Origin: Calliopsis andreniformis | Lineage: Eukaryota > Arthropoda > Insecta > Hymenoptera > Andrenidae | Assembly: GCF_051401765.1 (NCBI RefSeq) | Contig: NC_135069.1 | Coordinates: forward strand, 11,696,501 to 11,760,500 | Reading direction: 5' to 3' | DNA: 64,000 bases | Part shown: positions 46,501 to 51,115 of the stretch, piece by piece | Numbering within the stretch: position 1 is the stretch's first letter | Layout: the number at the start of each line of letters is the position of its first letter | The notes under the pieces: model-generated | Told to the model about the DNA's origin: nothing | The model's database searches: none | What the model saw: only the letters and a program-made list of their open reading frames with translations | Made by a program: the position numbers and the translations under genes

Positions 46501-48653
46501 TTTTTTCCAGAATTTAAATTAAATTCTGGTTCTTCCACAAGAAAAATTGCGAAAGAATTTAATGTAAGTCAGTACCTAGTTCAGAAAATGAGAGTAAATA
46601 TTGTACCAATATACCAACGTTGTTCGAAAGGCAGACAGAACTACAAAGCTATTAACACCATAAGAAAGAAAAATTGTTGGATAAATATATACAATTGAGT
46701 AAAACTTCAAGTGCATCCATGGCTGCAAATTTAATAAATAATAATACGGAAATGTCAGTCCGTAAATGAACATCAATGAGAGAACTAAATGATTAGAAAT
46801 ACATACAGTGTTCCGTATAATGCGACATACGTGTTTTTAGCCATTTGTAGTCATCTGACATAAAAAGTTCTAAATAAGAATTGTTTGATATCGAGCGTAT
46901 CACTAACGACGATAATAAAAATTCTGAAAATGGTTTGTTTCCATAACAATCAAGTTTTTCACATAGAACTATGTATCTTTTTTCTCATTATATCTATAAT
47001 CCGTTTACAGGGAACATTAAGACAAATTGTAAAAAGTATAGTTACACGATATTGCGATGAACAACATACGACAAACATTGCGCGCGAATTGTAGAATCTT
47101 CAAGGAATATGTTCTAACATATATGGTGATTCTCTTTCTTAGGGACTTAAAAATATCGCCGCCACAAAGCATCACAGCGATAACATCGTGTTTATATGCG
47201 ATCTGCCGATTTTCAGTCAAGAAACGCACAAAAGCGTTGTGGGCCTAATGATGGTAACTAAAACACTTCAAATCGTTTCGAATATGTTTCGAAGTTTAGA
47301 CTTTCTGAAAGTCTTGATGAGTCATGAATCTTAGATTTTTTATAGGTTTTGACCCTTGAAAGTCTTTGAAGTTTTGATGTCTTGAATTTTTTGATAGTCT
47401 TAAAGGTTGTGTAATATAGGTCTTGGGAGCTGGGTAATAATTGAACATCTTCCAGAAGCATTTCCAATATAACTTTCTGTTAACAACAAGTCTACGCAGT
47501 ACTATTAACAAAAGTAGTAAAGACTGTTTGAAAAATTTAGGTTGTTTTTTAAGACTTTCAAGAGTTTTAAACTCCGAATCATGCTCGTAACTTAGAGCTC
47601 TTGAAAGTCTTAATCATTTTGATCTTGAGAAATAGATAATAATTCAATATCTTAACAGCATTACCAGCGTATATTTTTGTTTAAACAGTGCTATTACCAT
47701 AAAGTATTAAAGAGAGTTTGAAAATTTTGAGTTATTTTTCAAGACTCTTAAGAGTTTTAGGCTTCGAATCATGCTCGTAACTTAGAGCTCTTGAAAGTCT
47801 TAATCATTTTAATCTTGAGAAATGGATAATAATTCAGTATCTTAACAGCATTACCAGTGTATATTTTTGTTTAAACAGTGCTATTACCATAAAGTATTAA
47901 AGAGAATTTGAAAATTTTAAGTTATTTTTCAAGACTCTCAAGAGTTTTAGGCTTCGAATCATATTCGAAGTGGTTCCAATCCTCATAGTCTTGAACAATT
48001 TCGAATCCCTTTGAAGTTGAGATTTGAACTCCCGTCACTATGTGGGTACCTTAGGTCACAATAGACCAATGTTTTAACAAAACAATGTAATGTTTTAGTA
48101 ACGACATTGTCTTTGAATCCCCAAGTAAGAAGATCACCCTGTATCTTGTCCCAGTTATAGGACACTCTGTGTACTATTCCTAATGAATAGTTGCAGTACT
48201 GTAGACAACGTAATGAAATCTGCTAACTCGAAGATGTAAGTTTGGAACACAGTAAAGAAGTTGTTTGTGTAACTTACCGAGAAACGATTTCCACTTCTCT
48301 TTAGGGAAACGGGGCTCTTCTCGCAATGGCGCAGGTATGTCGAGCTTAACAACGCCATTCCCAGAACCATTTGGTAACGTAGGATGGCGTCCAAGACCGT
48401 CGATTTTCTCGTCTTCGTCGTCCACGTAGTAATCGGAACTGGACGCCACCCCGGACCACTTGTCCTTGCTCTTCGTTGGTGCACCAGGTAATAACGGCTG
48501 TCGTTGATAAACGTCACTCGATTGTGCCATTCCGTTACTATTTCCATCAACCGCCGCCTCAACGTCTCTCTCGTGGCCCTCACCGGTGCCCAACGGCCGA
48601 TCGAAGCTTCCGTAATCACTATGCAGACTCGTGACCTTGGGGTCCAATACCAT
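16402..48653 (-). CDS. Sphingomyelin synthase family protein, complete CDS in five exons
   Basis: The spliced frame (376+211+275+176+156 nt) gives 397 residues and a stop. The family transfers a phosphocholine or phosphoethanolamine head group to ceramide, releasing diacylglycerol, in Golgi or plasma membrane. Residues 1-120 are hydrophilic and likely cytosolic, without the SAM domain of SMSr. Multiple membrane segments follow from residue 121 (KWKSFLAFLFMVVNFILTT). Family signatures are present: GPLPDIVLD (155-163), RR...MRSIT (201-217), CGDYIYSGHT (266-275) and HYTVDV...YH (317-337). The expected catalytic triad is His274, His317 and Asp321. The tail carries a typical WWFPVFKYFEKN block. 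All introns are GT-AG and phases agree. Head-group preference cannot be read from sequence. The acceptor just before the ATG suggests untranslated 5' exons farther upstream. Confidence 0.93.
16684..16859 (-). CDS. Sphingomyelin synthase-like, coding exon 4
   Basis: It encodes residues 288-346 with the last two membrane segments and the fourth family signature HYTVDVLIAYY, which holds catalytic His317 and Asp321. It is bounded by acceptor AACTATAG and donor GTAAGT. The tail SHLK matches the position of the conserved loop before the C-terminal domain. Confidence 0.94.
16953..17227 (-). CDS. Sphingomyelin synthase-like, coding exon 3
   Basis: It encodes residues 196-287: the RR...MRSIT membrane block, the cysteine-bearing luminal loop, ISGFGLSINGKH, and the third signature CGDYIYSGHT with catalytic His274. 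Acceptor TTTCCAG, donor GTACGT. A tyrosine or arginine seen in relatives before R214 is Met here, a mild deviation. Confidence 0.94.
17603..17617. repeat. Target-site duplication, left copy (15 bp)
   Basis: AAAAAAGTAATATAC, repeated exactly at 21519-21533 on the far side of the I-like retrotransposon. Confidence 0.85.
17985..18720 (+). pseudogene. LINE ORF1 (gag-like), frameshifted
   Basis: The first 184 codons (17985-18536) contain the ORF1 block FLRVGIHEPGFSHILSFRRQ and one CCHC knuckle, CFICNQEGHISKQC (about 18301-18342). These are features of I-clade gag proteins that coat the element RNA. A frameshift near 18510-18530 moves the C-terminal part into another frame, ending at 18720 (IKNRLHRLNK). 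An upstream frame (17691-17969) may be remnant N-terminal sequence. Not functional as a single protein. Confidence 0.75.
18849..19560 (+). pseudogene. LINE ORF2 endonuclease domain, broken
   Basis: The start at ATG 18849 reads MCTIIQWNINGYQAH, the usual opening of an AP-type endonuclease. A frame change near 18950, next to an A run, is needed to reach SLQEINFK. From 19193 the frame is open: LSGDYNSHNSIWGS, then SAIDLSIC and DRDHFPI, which carry the expected Asp/Asn and His catalytic positions. The domain nicks target DNA in active elements. Stops near 19168 break this copy. Confidence 0.75.
19561..21440 (+). pseudogene. LINE ORF2 partial reverse transcriptase, RNase H and C-terminal motif
   Basis: The endonuclease linker runs directly into the middle of the reverse transcriptase, so the RT fingers are deleted while the frame stays open to 20047. 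Remaining RT motifs are NGVPQGSALS (about 19643) and YLFADDLTIL (about 19735). A frameshift near 20040 leads to the thumb and RNase H frame (to 21237). In RNase H the first catalytic block reads FTGASKS where TDGSK is expected, so the first aspartate is lost. SAEAYGILQAL, YSDSLSVLESI and SSHQGISGNEQAD keep the others. A Cys/His motif CDIC...LTILHIL follows near 21270 after another stop. Confidence 0.8.
21519..21533. repeat. Target-site duplication, right copy (15 bp)
   Basis: Exact copy of 17603-17617, directly after the A-rich tail of the LINE. Confidence 0.85.
21696..21906 (-). CDS. Sphingomyelin synthase-like, coding exon 2
   Basis: It encodes residues 126-195 plus two bases of codon 196: the first membrane segment (AFLFMVVNFILTTASLAMV), the luminal HERVPDRNTYGPLPDIVLD block, and the second membrane segment. 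Acceptor TGTTACAG, donor GTATGT. Joining to exon 1 restores FLAFLF, as in the family's first transmembrane helix. Confidence 0.94.
22077..22779 (+). mobile_element. piggyBac-type element, internally deleted
   Basis: The element (22081-22775) is flanked by TTAA on both sides, the piggyBac target site. It has perfect 14-bp inverted ends CCCTTTGCACTCGA / TCGAGTGCAAAGGG. Just inside the left end lies a palindromic motif GGCTCCGGAGCGGAGCC, with a second, variant copy about 45 bp farther in; these are typical subterminal repeats. Only the last part of the transposase remains. It sits in the 26-kb host intron, about 170 bp from exon 2. Confidence 0.9.
22240..22587 (+). pseudogene. piggyBac transposase C-terminal remnant
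   Basis: The 115-codon frame matches the tail of piggyBac transposases: SHLKFVKLLVDQLI, then a cysteine-rich domain with CVVCSNRK, YFCDTC and GNCFERYHT. This domain binds subterminal DNA in active elements. The catalytic DDD domain is missing. The frame itself is intact, which suggests a fairly young deletion derivative moved by a full-length relative. Confidence 0.85.
22780..24170. other. Intronic sequence without recognisable features
   Basis: Part of the large host intron. No coding similarity, no clean inverted ends. A block near 23440-23560 has a purine/pyrimidine-rich GAGAGAAAG ... CTCTCTCACTC pattern. Confidence 0.4.
24176..24252 (+). ncRNA. Possible tRNA-derived SINE head or tRNA pseudogene
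   Basis: An A-box-like stretch (GGGTAGCTGGCTG) and a B-box-like stretch (GTGTTCAATACCC) are about 45 bp apart, the normal tRNA spacing. No closed acceptor stem can be drawn. The similarity is weak and may be chance. Confidence 0.25.
24350..24737 (+). mobile_element. Solo LTR (388 bp)
   Basis: The segment starts TGTTGTGCC and ends GGCACAACA, a perfect 9-bp inverted pair with canonical TG...CA ends, flanked by the 4-bp direct repeat ATAC (24346-24349, 24738-24741). A TATA-like ATATATAG lies at about 24480 and an AATAAA at about 24624, in the order expected for U3 and R. No internal region remains, so the element was lost by LTR-LTR recombination. The family is probably Gypsy, judged from the 4-bp duplication. 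The 69-codon frame inside is not a gene. Confidence 0.85.
25104..25111. repeat. 8-bp target-site duplication, left copy
   Basis: GTACGAAC, repeated exactly at 27093-27100 around the P-like element. Eight bases is the duplication length of the P superfamily. Confidence 0.9.
25283..26071 (+). pseudogene. P-like transposase N-terminus: THAP zinc-binding domain in three exons
   Basis: Exon 1 (25283-25356) starts MPTCPIQNCHAKYSKKG. Exon 2 (25577-25746) continues with LPKNKQRRKEWISIL, ICSKHFSKEMF and SCVRLREN. Together they form the C2CH THAP pattern (Cys, Cys, Cys-x2-His), a sequence-specific DNA-binding fold. Donors are GTAAGT and acceptors TTGTAG and ATAG. A third exon (from about 25824) encodes a hydrophilic linker and stops at 26069-26071, where internal sequence appears deleted. 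Retained introns show that this copy did not come through a processed RNA. Confidence 0.85.
26103..26699 (+). pseudogene. P-like transposase C-terminal remnant
   Basis: An open frame resumes after the deletion point. It includes YAEHVVACIAGFIVRQL, then CDTCKTVLKKD and GGVIYPSDDV, which match the C-terminal region of P-element and THAP9-like proteins. The leucine-rich part and catalytic residues that should precede it are absent. The last residues become Lys-rich in low-complexity DNA near 26680. Confidence 0.75.
27093..27100. repeat. 8-bp target-site duplication, right copy
   Basis: GTACGAAC, exact match to 25104-25111. Confidence 0.9.
27820..27990 (-). repeat. Interspersed repeat R1, copy 1 (minus)
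   Basis: Its reverse complement matches 37540-37710 and, in part, 32395-32480. Shared blocks are TTTAGGCAAAGATAAAATCAT, GAAAGAGTGACACAC, GTTCCGAAC and GACATTAATGAGAATG. No coding capacity; the type of element is unknown. Confidence 0.75.
28020..28241. mobile_element. MITE, 222 bp, ends GTCACGCTCAA
   Basis: The left end GTCACGCTCAA and right end TTGAGCGTGTGAC are inverted, and the similarity continues inward (CGATCGACAG...AAATTTCAAAC against GTTTGAAATTTGATCGATGAC). The arms cover about 55 bp each. No clear target-site duplication and no ORF. Superfamily unassigned. Confidence 0.65.
28242..30285. other. Intronic AT-rich sequence, nothing recognised
   Basis: About 2 kb of the large intron. The 80-codon frame at 28934-29176 is dominated by Ile, Leu, Tyr and Asn codons and looks like chance in AT-rich DNA. 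Confidence 0.4.
30286..30420 (-). mobile_element. Retroelement terminal motif, copy 1 (GAAACGTCGGGAA type)
   Basis: Read on the minus strand it contains CCCCCTGAAGAAGCC, GCAATGCTAGCGAAACG and TCGGGAAATCTCTTC, preceded by a small stem GTGTGTC...GACACAC. It is homologous to 62232-62400 in opposite orientation. Such CCTGAAGAAG...GAAACGTCGG motifs recur in arthropod Penelope-like and related retroelements. No RT is nearby, so these are terminal scraps. Confidence 0.55.
30421..32389. other. Intronic sequence without recognisable features
   Basis: No transposon ends and no coding similarity. A stretch near 32110-32250 (CAGCTGTCCGCCATT) distantly resembles part of the R2 repeat at 33347 and 59126. 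Confidence 0.35.
32390..32790 (+). repeat. Interspersed repeat R1, copy 2
   Basis: The sequence matches 37600-37754 (GACATATCTGCAATT, GAAAGAGTGACACAC, GAAATATGCATAT) and then 38820-38910 (TGCCGTGTCAGCCATTTTAA, TTGCCCAG.GTGAC). It thus shows the uninterrupted arrangement of the copy split by a solo LTR at 37755. Confidence 0.75.
32989..33174. mobile_element. piggyBac-type MITE, 178 bp
   Basis: Flanked by TTAA on both sides; ends CACTTTGGCTGCCACG and CGTGGCGTCAAAGTG are inverted with one difference. Inside is a palindromic GGTGGTCACAGGTGACCAC motif. The target site and terminal organisation fit piggyBac derivatives, but the terminal sequence differs from the copies at 22081 and 50876. Confidence 0.85.
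33347..33975 (+). repeat. Interspersed repeat R2, copy A (629 bp)
   Basis: The segment is homologous over its whole length to 59126-59768 in reverse orientation. It is bounded by CGATTTTCTAGAGTTGAGC on the left and its approximate inverse on the right, so it resembles a non-autonomous transposon with short inverted ends. No coding frame; the frame shared by both copies is short. Target-site duplication not resolved. Confidence 0.8.
34419..35060 (+). mobile_element. Non-autonomous Tc1/mariner-like element, 638 bp
   Basis: TA flanks both ends of an element starting CAGAGTGTTTCCGAA and ending with its inverse TTCGGAAACACTCTG. The inverted similarity extends about 95 bp inward (ACATGTACAA, CCTTATGAAAAA). 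The interior holds a fragment of a helix-turn-helix domain (see 34726-34812). It is inside the large host intron. Confidence 0.85.
34726..34812 (+). pseudogene. Helix-turn-helix N-terminal fragment of a transposase-associated protein
   Basis: The short frame reads MNWEFVDMIRALGVCNGNLS and then ATIRYYRK before a stop. It resembles the N-terminal HTH domain known as DUF4817, common in insect transposon proteins (pattern: Y.DM...YG...GN...A.R.Y..RFP). Only 28 codons remain. The similarity is recognised from memory of the family pattern and is moderate. Confidence 0.5.
35148..35266. mobile_element. Short MITE with AGGCTG ends (hAT-like)
   Basis: AGGCTGCGGTTACAGATGCG and the inverse of ACACATCCACTGTAAGCACAGCCT form terminal inverted repeats of a 119-bp element. 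Flanks AATTTGATTA and AATTCGATTA differ at one base and look like an 8-10 bp target-site duplication, which would suit a hAT derivative. Confidence 0.65.
35267..36780. other. Intronic AT-rich sequence, nothing recognised
   Basis: Several chance frames occur on both strands around 35513-35968. No domain or transposon end is visible. Confidence 0.4.
36785..36930. repeat. Imperfect inverted repeat centred near 36850
   Basis: The blocks GAAATTCAGCTGAAACTGCT...GTATAC and GTATAC...AGCAGT...CAGCTAATTTCAG are inverted around a small core GTGTTACACAGTGTTAC. It could be a hairpin or a short MITE. A related single arm lies near 5845. Confidence 0.55.
37205..37352. repeat. Degenerate tandem duplication, about 95-bp unit
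   Basis: TATATAAAAGAGATGAAGCT...TATCTCCATCCTTCCAT is followed by AATATAAAAGACATGGAGCT...TATCTCTATCCTTCCAT. The two units are diverged. Confidence 0.6.
37540..37754 (+). repeat. Interspersed repeat R1, copy 3, left part
   Basis: Homologous to copy 2 (32390) and, reversed, to copy 1 (27820). It is interrupted at 37754 by a solo LTR and continues after it. Confidence 0.75.
37755..38769 (+). mobile_element. Solo LTR (1,015 bp) with internal GTGGACGAACC repeats
   Basis: Perfect 9-bp inverted ends TGTTACGAG / CTCGTAACA, canonical TG...CA, with a 4-bp direct repeat TTCG (37751-37754 and 38770-38773). No internal region is left, and the 37742-38011 frame is not a gene. The 5' part holds five copies of GTGGACGAACC (37820, 37871, 37933, 37992, 38039) spaced 48-62 bp, most followed by a GGGAGCCAC-type block. 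Such internal repeats often act as regulatory sites in LTR U3 regions. It splits an older R1 repeat. Confidence 0.88.
38774..38940 (+). repeat. Interspersed repeat R1, copy 3, right part
   Basis: The block GTGCCGTGTCAGCCATTTTAA...TTGCCCAGTGTGACGTCACACTT matches 32670-32745 of copy 2. It continues the repeat cut by the LTR. Confidence 0.7.
38941..39539. other. Intronic sequence, nothing recognised
   Basis: A TACGTAC/ATACATGTATGTATA stretch near 38930-39045 is partly palindromic. No coding similarity. Confidence 0.35.
39540..42960 (+). pseudogene. SecA-like motor ATPase pseudogene (large, multiply broken)
   Basis: Forward-strand fragments in all three frames read as one long decayed protein. 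The first 1.9 kb is a Lys/Asn/Glu-rich helical region (LPLNQSLEQQYHF..., KSFHYLKDQPNYVSF). Then comes a SecA-type DEAD motor: KPHCIQILCIFRLL (about 41470-41520), GLLSSLLAL and CIICYSTYLVYRDH (about 41585-41665), ILLIDEVDVF (Walker B, about 41870), FYGNAYEP (about 41897), STREMGRGVDFK (motif V, about 42670) and IKGRTERKNNEGSYELIL (motif VI, 42782-42835), where bacterial SecA has GRSGRQGDPGS. The Walker A region is damaged: the expected GQGKS is reduced to a KSLVI remnant near 41565. At least six stops and several frameshifts are visible. Eukaryotic SecA-like proteins of this sort occur in some arthropod gene sets; their role is unknown to me. Confidence 0.75.
43190..43420. repeat. Isolated monomer of the 190-bp repeat
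   Basis: GAGCTGGATAATAATTCAATATCTTAGAAGC and GCAGTACTATTAACATAAAGTAATAAAGAG parts match monomers at 47400-47975, most closely the first one there. Confidence 0.65.
43421..44095. other. Intronic AT-rich sequence, nothing recognised
   Basis: No domain, repeat or transposon end is visible. Confidence 0.35.
44096..45259. mobile_element. Possible pogo/Tigger-like element, right end clear
   Basis: The right end is the complement of CAGTAGAACTTCGATTATCTG, the standard pogo/Tigger terminus, followed by TA. On the left, CTACTGTCACCCCGTTATCC near 44110 may be a decayed counterpart. Forward frames at 44472-44699 and 44753-45071 lie inside, but I cannot match them to a transposase. The limits are therefore uncertain and the interior may include unrelated sequence. 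Confidence 0.45.
45430..45645. repeat. Interspersed repeat R3, copy 1
   Basis: The blocks TAATGCACGC, AACGAAG, AATTTTGTCATTT.TAATTTT, TCTAAAATTTCT and ACC.TGT...TATAT align with 63518-63712. The second copy ends in ACACCCTGTATA, so this family is probably a mariner-type fragment. Confidence 0.5.
45646..46509. other. Intronic sequence, nothing recognised
   Basis: No domain or repeat structure seen. Confidence 0.35.
46516..46790 (+). pseudogene. Tc1-like transposase N-terminal fragment
   Basis: The frame reads SGSSTRKIAKEFNVSQYLVQ, a Tc1-type helix-turn-helix DNA-binding motif. After a frame change come PTLFERQTE, LLDKYIQLSKTSSASMAANL and NTEMSVRK, the pattern that links the two DNA-binding subdomains. 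The catalytic DDE domain is absent. About 90 codons remain. Confidence 0.55.
47250..47985. repeat. Tandem repeat, period about 190 bp, three to four units
   Basis: The anchor GATAATAATTCA recurs at 47635 and 47825 (190 bp apart), and a diverged form at 47433. The second and third units are nearly identical (ATGCTCGTAACTTAGAGCTC at 47581 and 47771). The run ends about 290 bp from coding exon 1. Frames on the minus strand (47258-47511) come from the repeat. Confidence 0.85.
48005..48080 (-). ncRNA. Possible tRNA-derived sequence
   Basis: On the minus strand a B-box-like GGGAGTTCAAATCTCAAC follows a D-arm-like GGTCTATTGTGACC at a plausible distance. No full cloverleaf can be drawn. It may be a SINE head or chance. 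Confidence 0.25.
48278..48653 (-). CDS. Sphingomyelin synthase-like, coding exon 1
   Basis: It encodes residues 1-125 plus the first base of codon 126. The start is taken at ATG 48653 (MVLDPKVTSLHSDYGSFD), one base after a splice acceptor (TTCGTAG/G), so a 5' untranslated exon should lie upstream. The region is acidic and Ser/Gly-rich with PLLPG and YYVDDEDEK stretches, no SAM domain, and ends in FPKEKWKSFL at the start of the first membrane segment. The donor is CTCG/GTAAGT. If an upstream exon also codes, the true N-terminus would be longer. Confidence 0.88.
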
Positions 48654-48659
48654 CCTACG

Positions 48660-50871
48660 AACAGAAGATGCAGTCACAATCATAAATGTACGTCTCTTTG
48701 TATAGCTACGCTCGAGTACTCGCTATGTTCTTAGTGAACACTAATTTGACAAGACTCATAACCAGGGATCGAAACAATTAGGAAACTTCTGCATAGGTTC
48801 TATTTAAAACGTAGCAAACATGGGCAGTGGAAGTTCTTTAAAAAAAGTTTTCACGTTAGCTTCGATGAGAATAGCTAAAAGAAAGTTCTTGAAGATACAA
48901 GTTTTAGTCTGAATAGAACTTATGACATGTAAAAACAAAATTTTTTCTGTAATAGGGACAGATACTTTATTTACCAATATTAACAAAGTAACAAGTTCCT
49001 TTTCCTGTTCAATACTTCTTATGGAACGATTATTTAGGTACTTATGGTATAATTTTCATATCTTTTACTTTAAATCGACATATTACTAACATGATGTAAT
49101 GTTCTTAGCTAAAACTAGTCTCTAATGATTTTGTAGTTTTCATTATTTTATAGAACCTTTTCTAATAAATGTTCTAGAATAATTTGTTTCCATGATTACA
49201 CATTTAAGTATATGAATTCTATAATATTTGTCCCACAAAATCGCTTTTAAAAAAAGTTCTTAAAAATAACATTTTCTTCTATAGAAATTCCATAAGAACA
49301 CATACTACTTTCATTAACAAAACATATCAGTTCCAGCAGGACCTTTCTAAAACTGAAAGATAACTATTTCGATCCCTGTCCATAGCCAAACAACTTACTA
49401 AACAATTAGAAACACAACTAACGTAGGATCTTTTACTAATACGTTCCGTGCCCATGGATGGTCAATTACACTATATGTACAATACTTATACAATATACTT
49501 CATACTTTTATCAAATAAACTGAAGTTAAAAAACTTCTAAAAGCTAAAAGTTTAAAGTTCTATCGCAAAATTTGGAATTTCACTGTGACACAAATTGGTT
49601 CAAGTTGTACCATAAAATAATACCAAGTTTTATGAATACATTAACAGAAATTAAAAAATTTTAATGAGATTGCAGAAACATAAAAACCGATATGTAAGAA
49701 AATTGTTTGACCTGATGTATGTATATCATCCATTATAAATTCGAGGCTACACATAATAGTGCATTGCATCGAAACTATTTTATGAAAGCATATTAGTGGA
49801 TATTATGTGTTACATAATCGATTTCTTATATATCCTAGAAATATTATTGCTTACTGTTTAATTGGTCGACGTCATGTTTACATGATCTAACGTTCGAATA
49901 GCTATCCTCTGCTACCAAGTAGATAAATTAGTGTTAATTTAAATGGATGCGGTTTGAATGGTGTAGCCACTAGTACTCGCTAAGCCAAACAGCTTTAACG
50001 AATACTTAAAACTGTACGTTCGCGAAATTTATTAATACTGTTCGCGTTTGTGTGAACACAGAACACTGCACGGCAGGGAAAGTCTCTCGACGTAGCAATT
50101 CAATTGTCTAGACTCTAGGGTGTAGATGGCCACATTAGTTGTAAAGCAGAGACTGTTCTTTCAGAATTTATCTTTCAAAGACTTGTAAACTTAAGAACCA
50201 AATACACTTTTTCCTCGTTCTTGTCCCGTCTGTAACTTTTGATTCAGCCTCGCATGTCTGTTCAATTATAAGACTGCTCTGAAACAAGCGACCACAATAA
50301 GCGTTTACAACAAGCTCTCAGCAGTTGATCCAAAGCGACACAAAAAATTCAAAATTGTCCAAGATACATTATAAATAGTATCAATTCAATCAAGAAAGTT
50401 TAGAAAGTTCAAGAGAAATTGTTTCATTAAGAGAAGAGCGAAATACTATGCAAATTTAATTAAAACTTGCCATGTATATTGCAACAAAATAATTCTTAGT
50501 ACCATTTTTTAATTAAGTATACTTGCCAACAAAACATAAATTGATATTAGTAACACGTTTAATGCGGGTTGCGTGACGTACGCATCGCGAGGATTTCCTA
50601 TTCCCTATGGAGGATGACATGAAAAACCACTTTTTTGTTGAAACCTTATACAATATTAAAAACGCTAAAAATGATTCTGTTAAATAAGATGAAGCAGCAT
50701 TTTATAGAAAATTCGATTTCTATTACCAGCAAGTCCTCTCAGTTTTTAATGCTGCATCGAATATGTTAAACTATGAGAGGGAGATAACTTTATAAATTAG
50801 AAAGTGATAAAAATTGCTTCAAACATGCTACATATAGCAATAATATTCTGTATTTAATAACATTAGGACTG
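48660..50871. other. Upstream intron or flank, nothing recognised
   Basis: The region immediately upstream of coding exon 1 on the gene strand. AT-rich, no domains. A slightly more GC-rich patch near 50040-50130 could hold an untranslated exon, without proof. Confidence 0.35.
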
Positions 50872-51115
50872 TTAACCCTGGAATGGCACATTGGGGCCTT
50901 TCATGACTCTGATAAATTACTGATTTTTGTCTTAGTGTGCTACAAAATAATGGCAAATAAAAGTGCTTTTTAATTTTTTAAAGAACAGTTTAAAACTTCT
51001 TTTTATAAAATTATTAATAAATTTTTTACACAAAATTTGTAAAAATCACGTTAAACCTGAAAGACTCAGTGTGTCGTGTGGTAGTCCAAAAAACAGTTTG
51101 TCATTCCAGGGTTAA
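50872..51115. mobile_element. piggyBac-type MITE, 236 bp
   Basis: TTAA on both sides, ends CCCTGGAATGGCAC and its inverse CATTCCAGGG (first 10 bases perfect). The interior is AT-rich and has no frame. This is the third distinct TTAA element in the window. Confidence 0.85.

Noticed and set aside
48155..48619. 154-codon minus ORF overlapping coding exon 1
   Set aside because: It is the other frame of the exon. The frame with MVLDPKV...FPKEKWKSFL joins the family's membrane domain and has the right splice phase.
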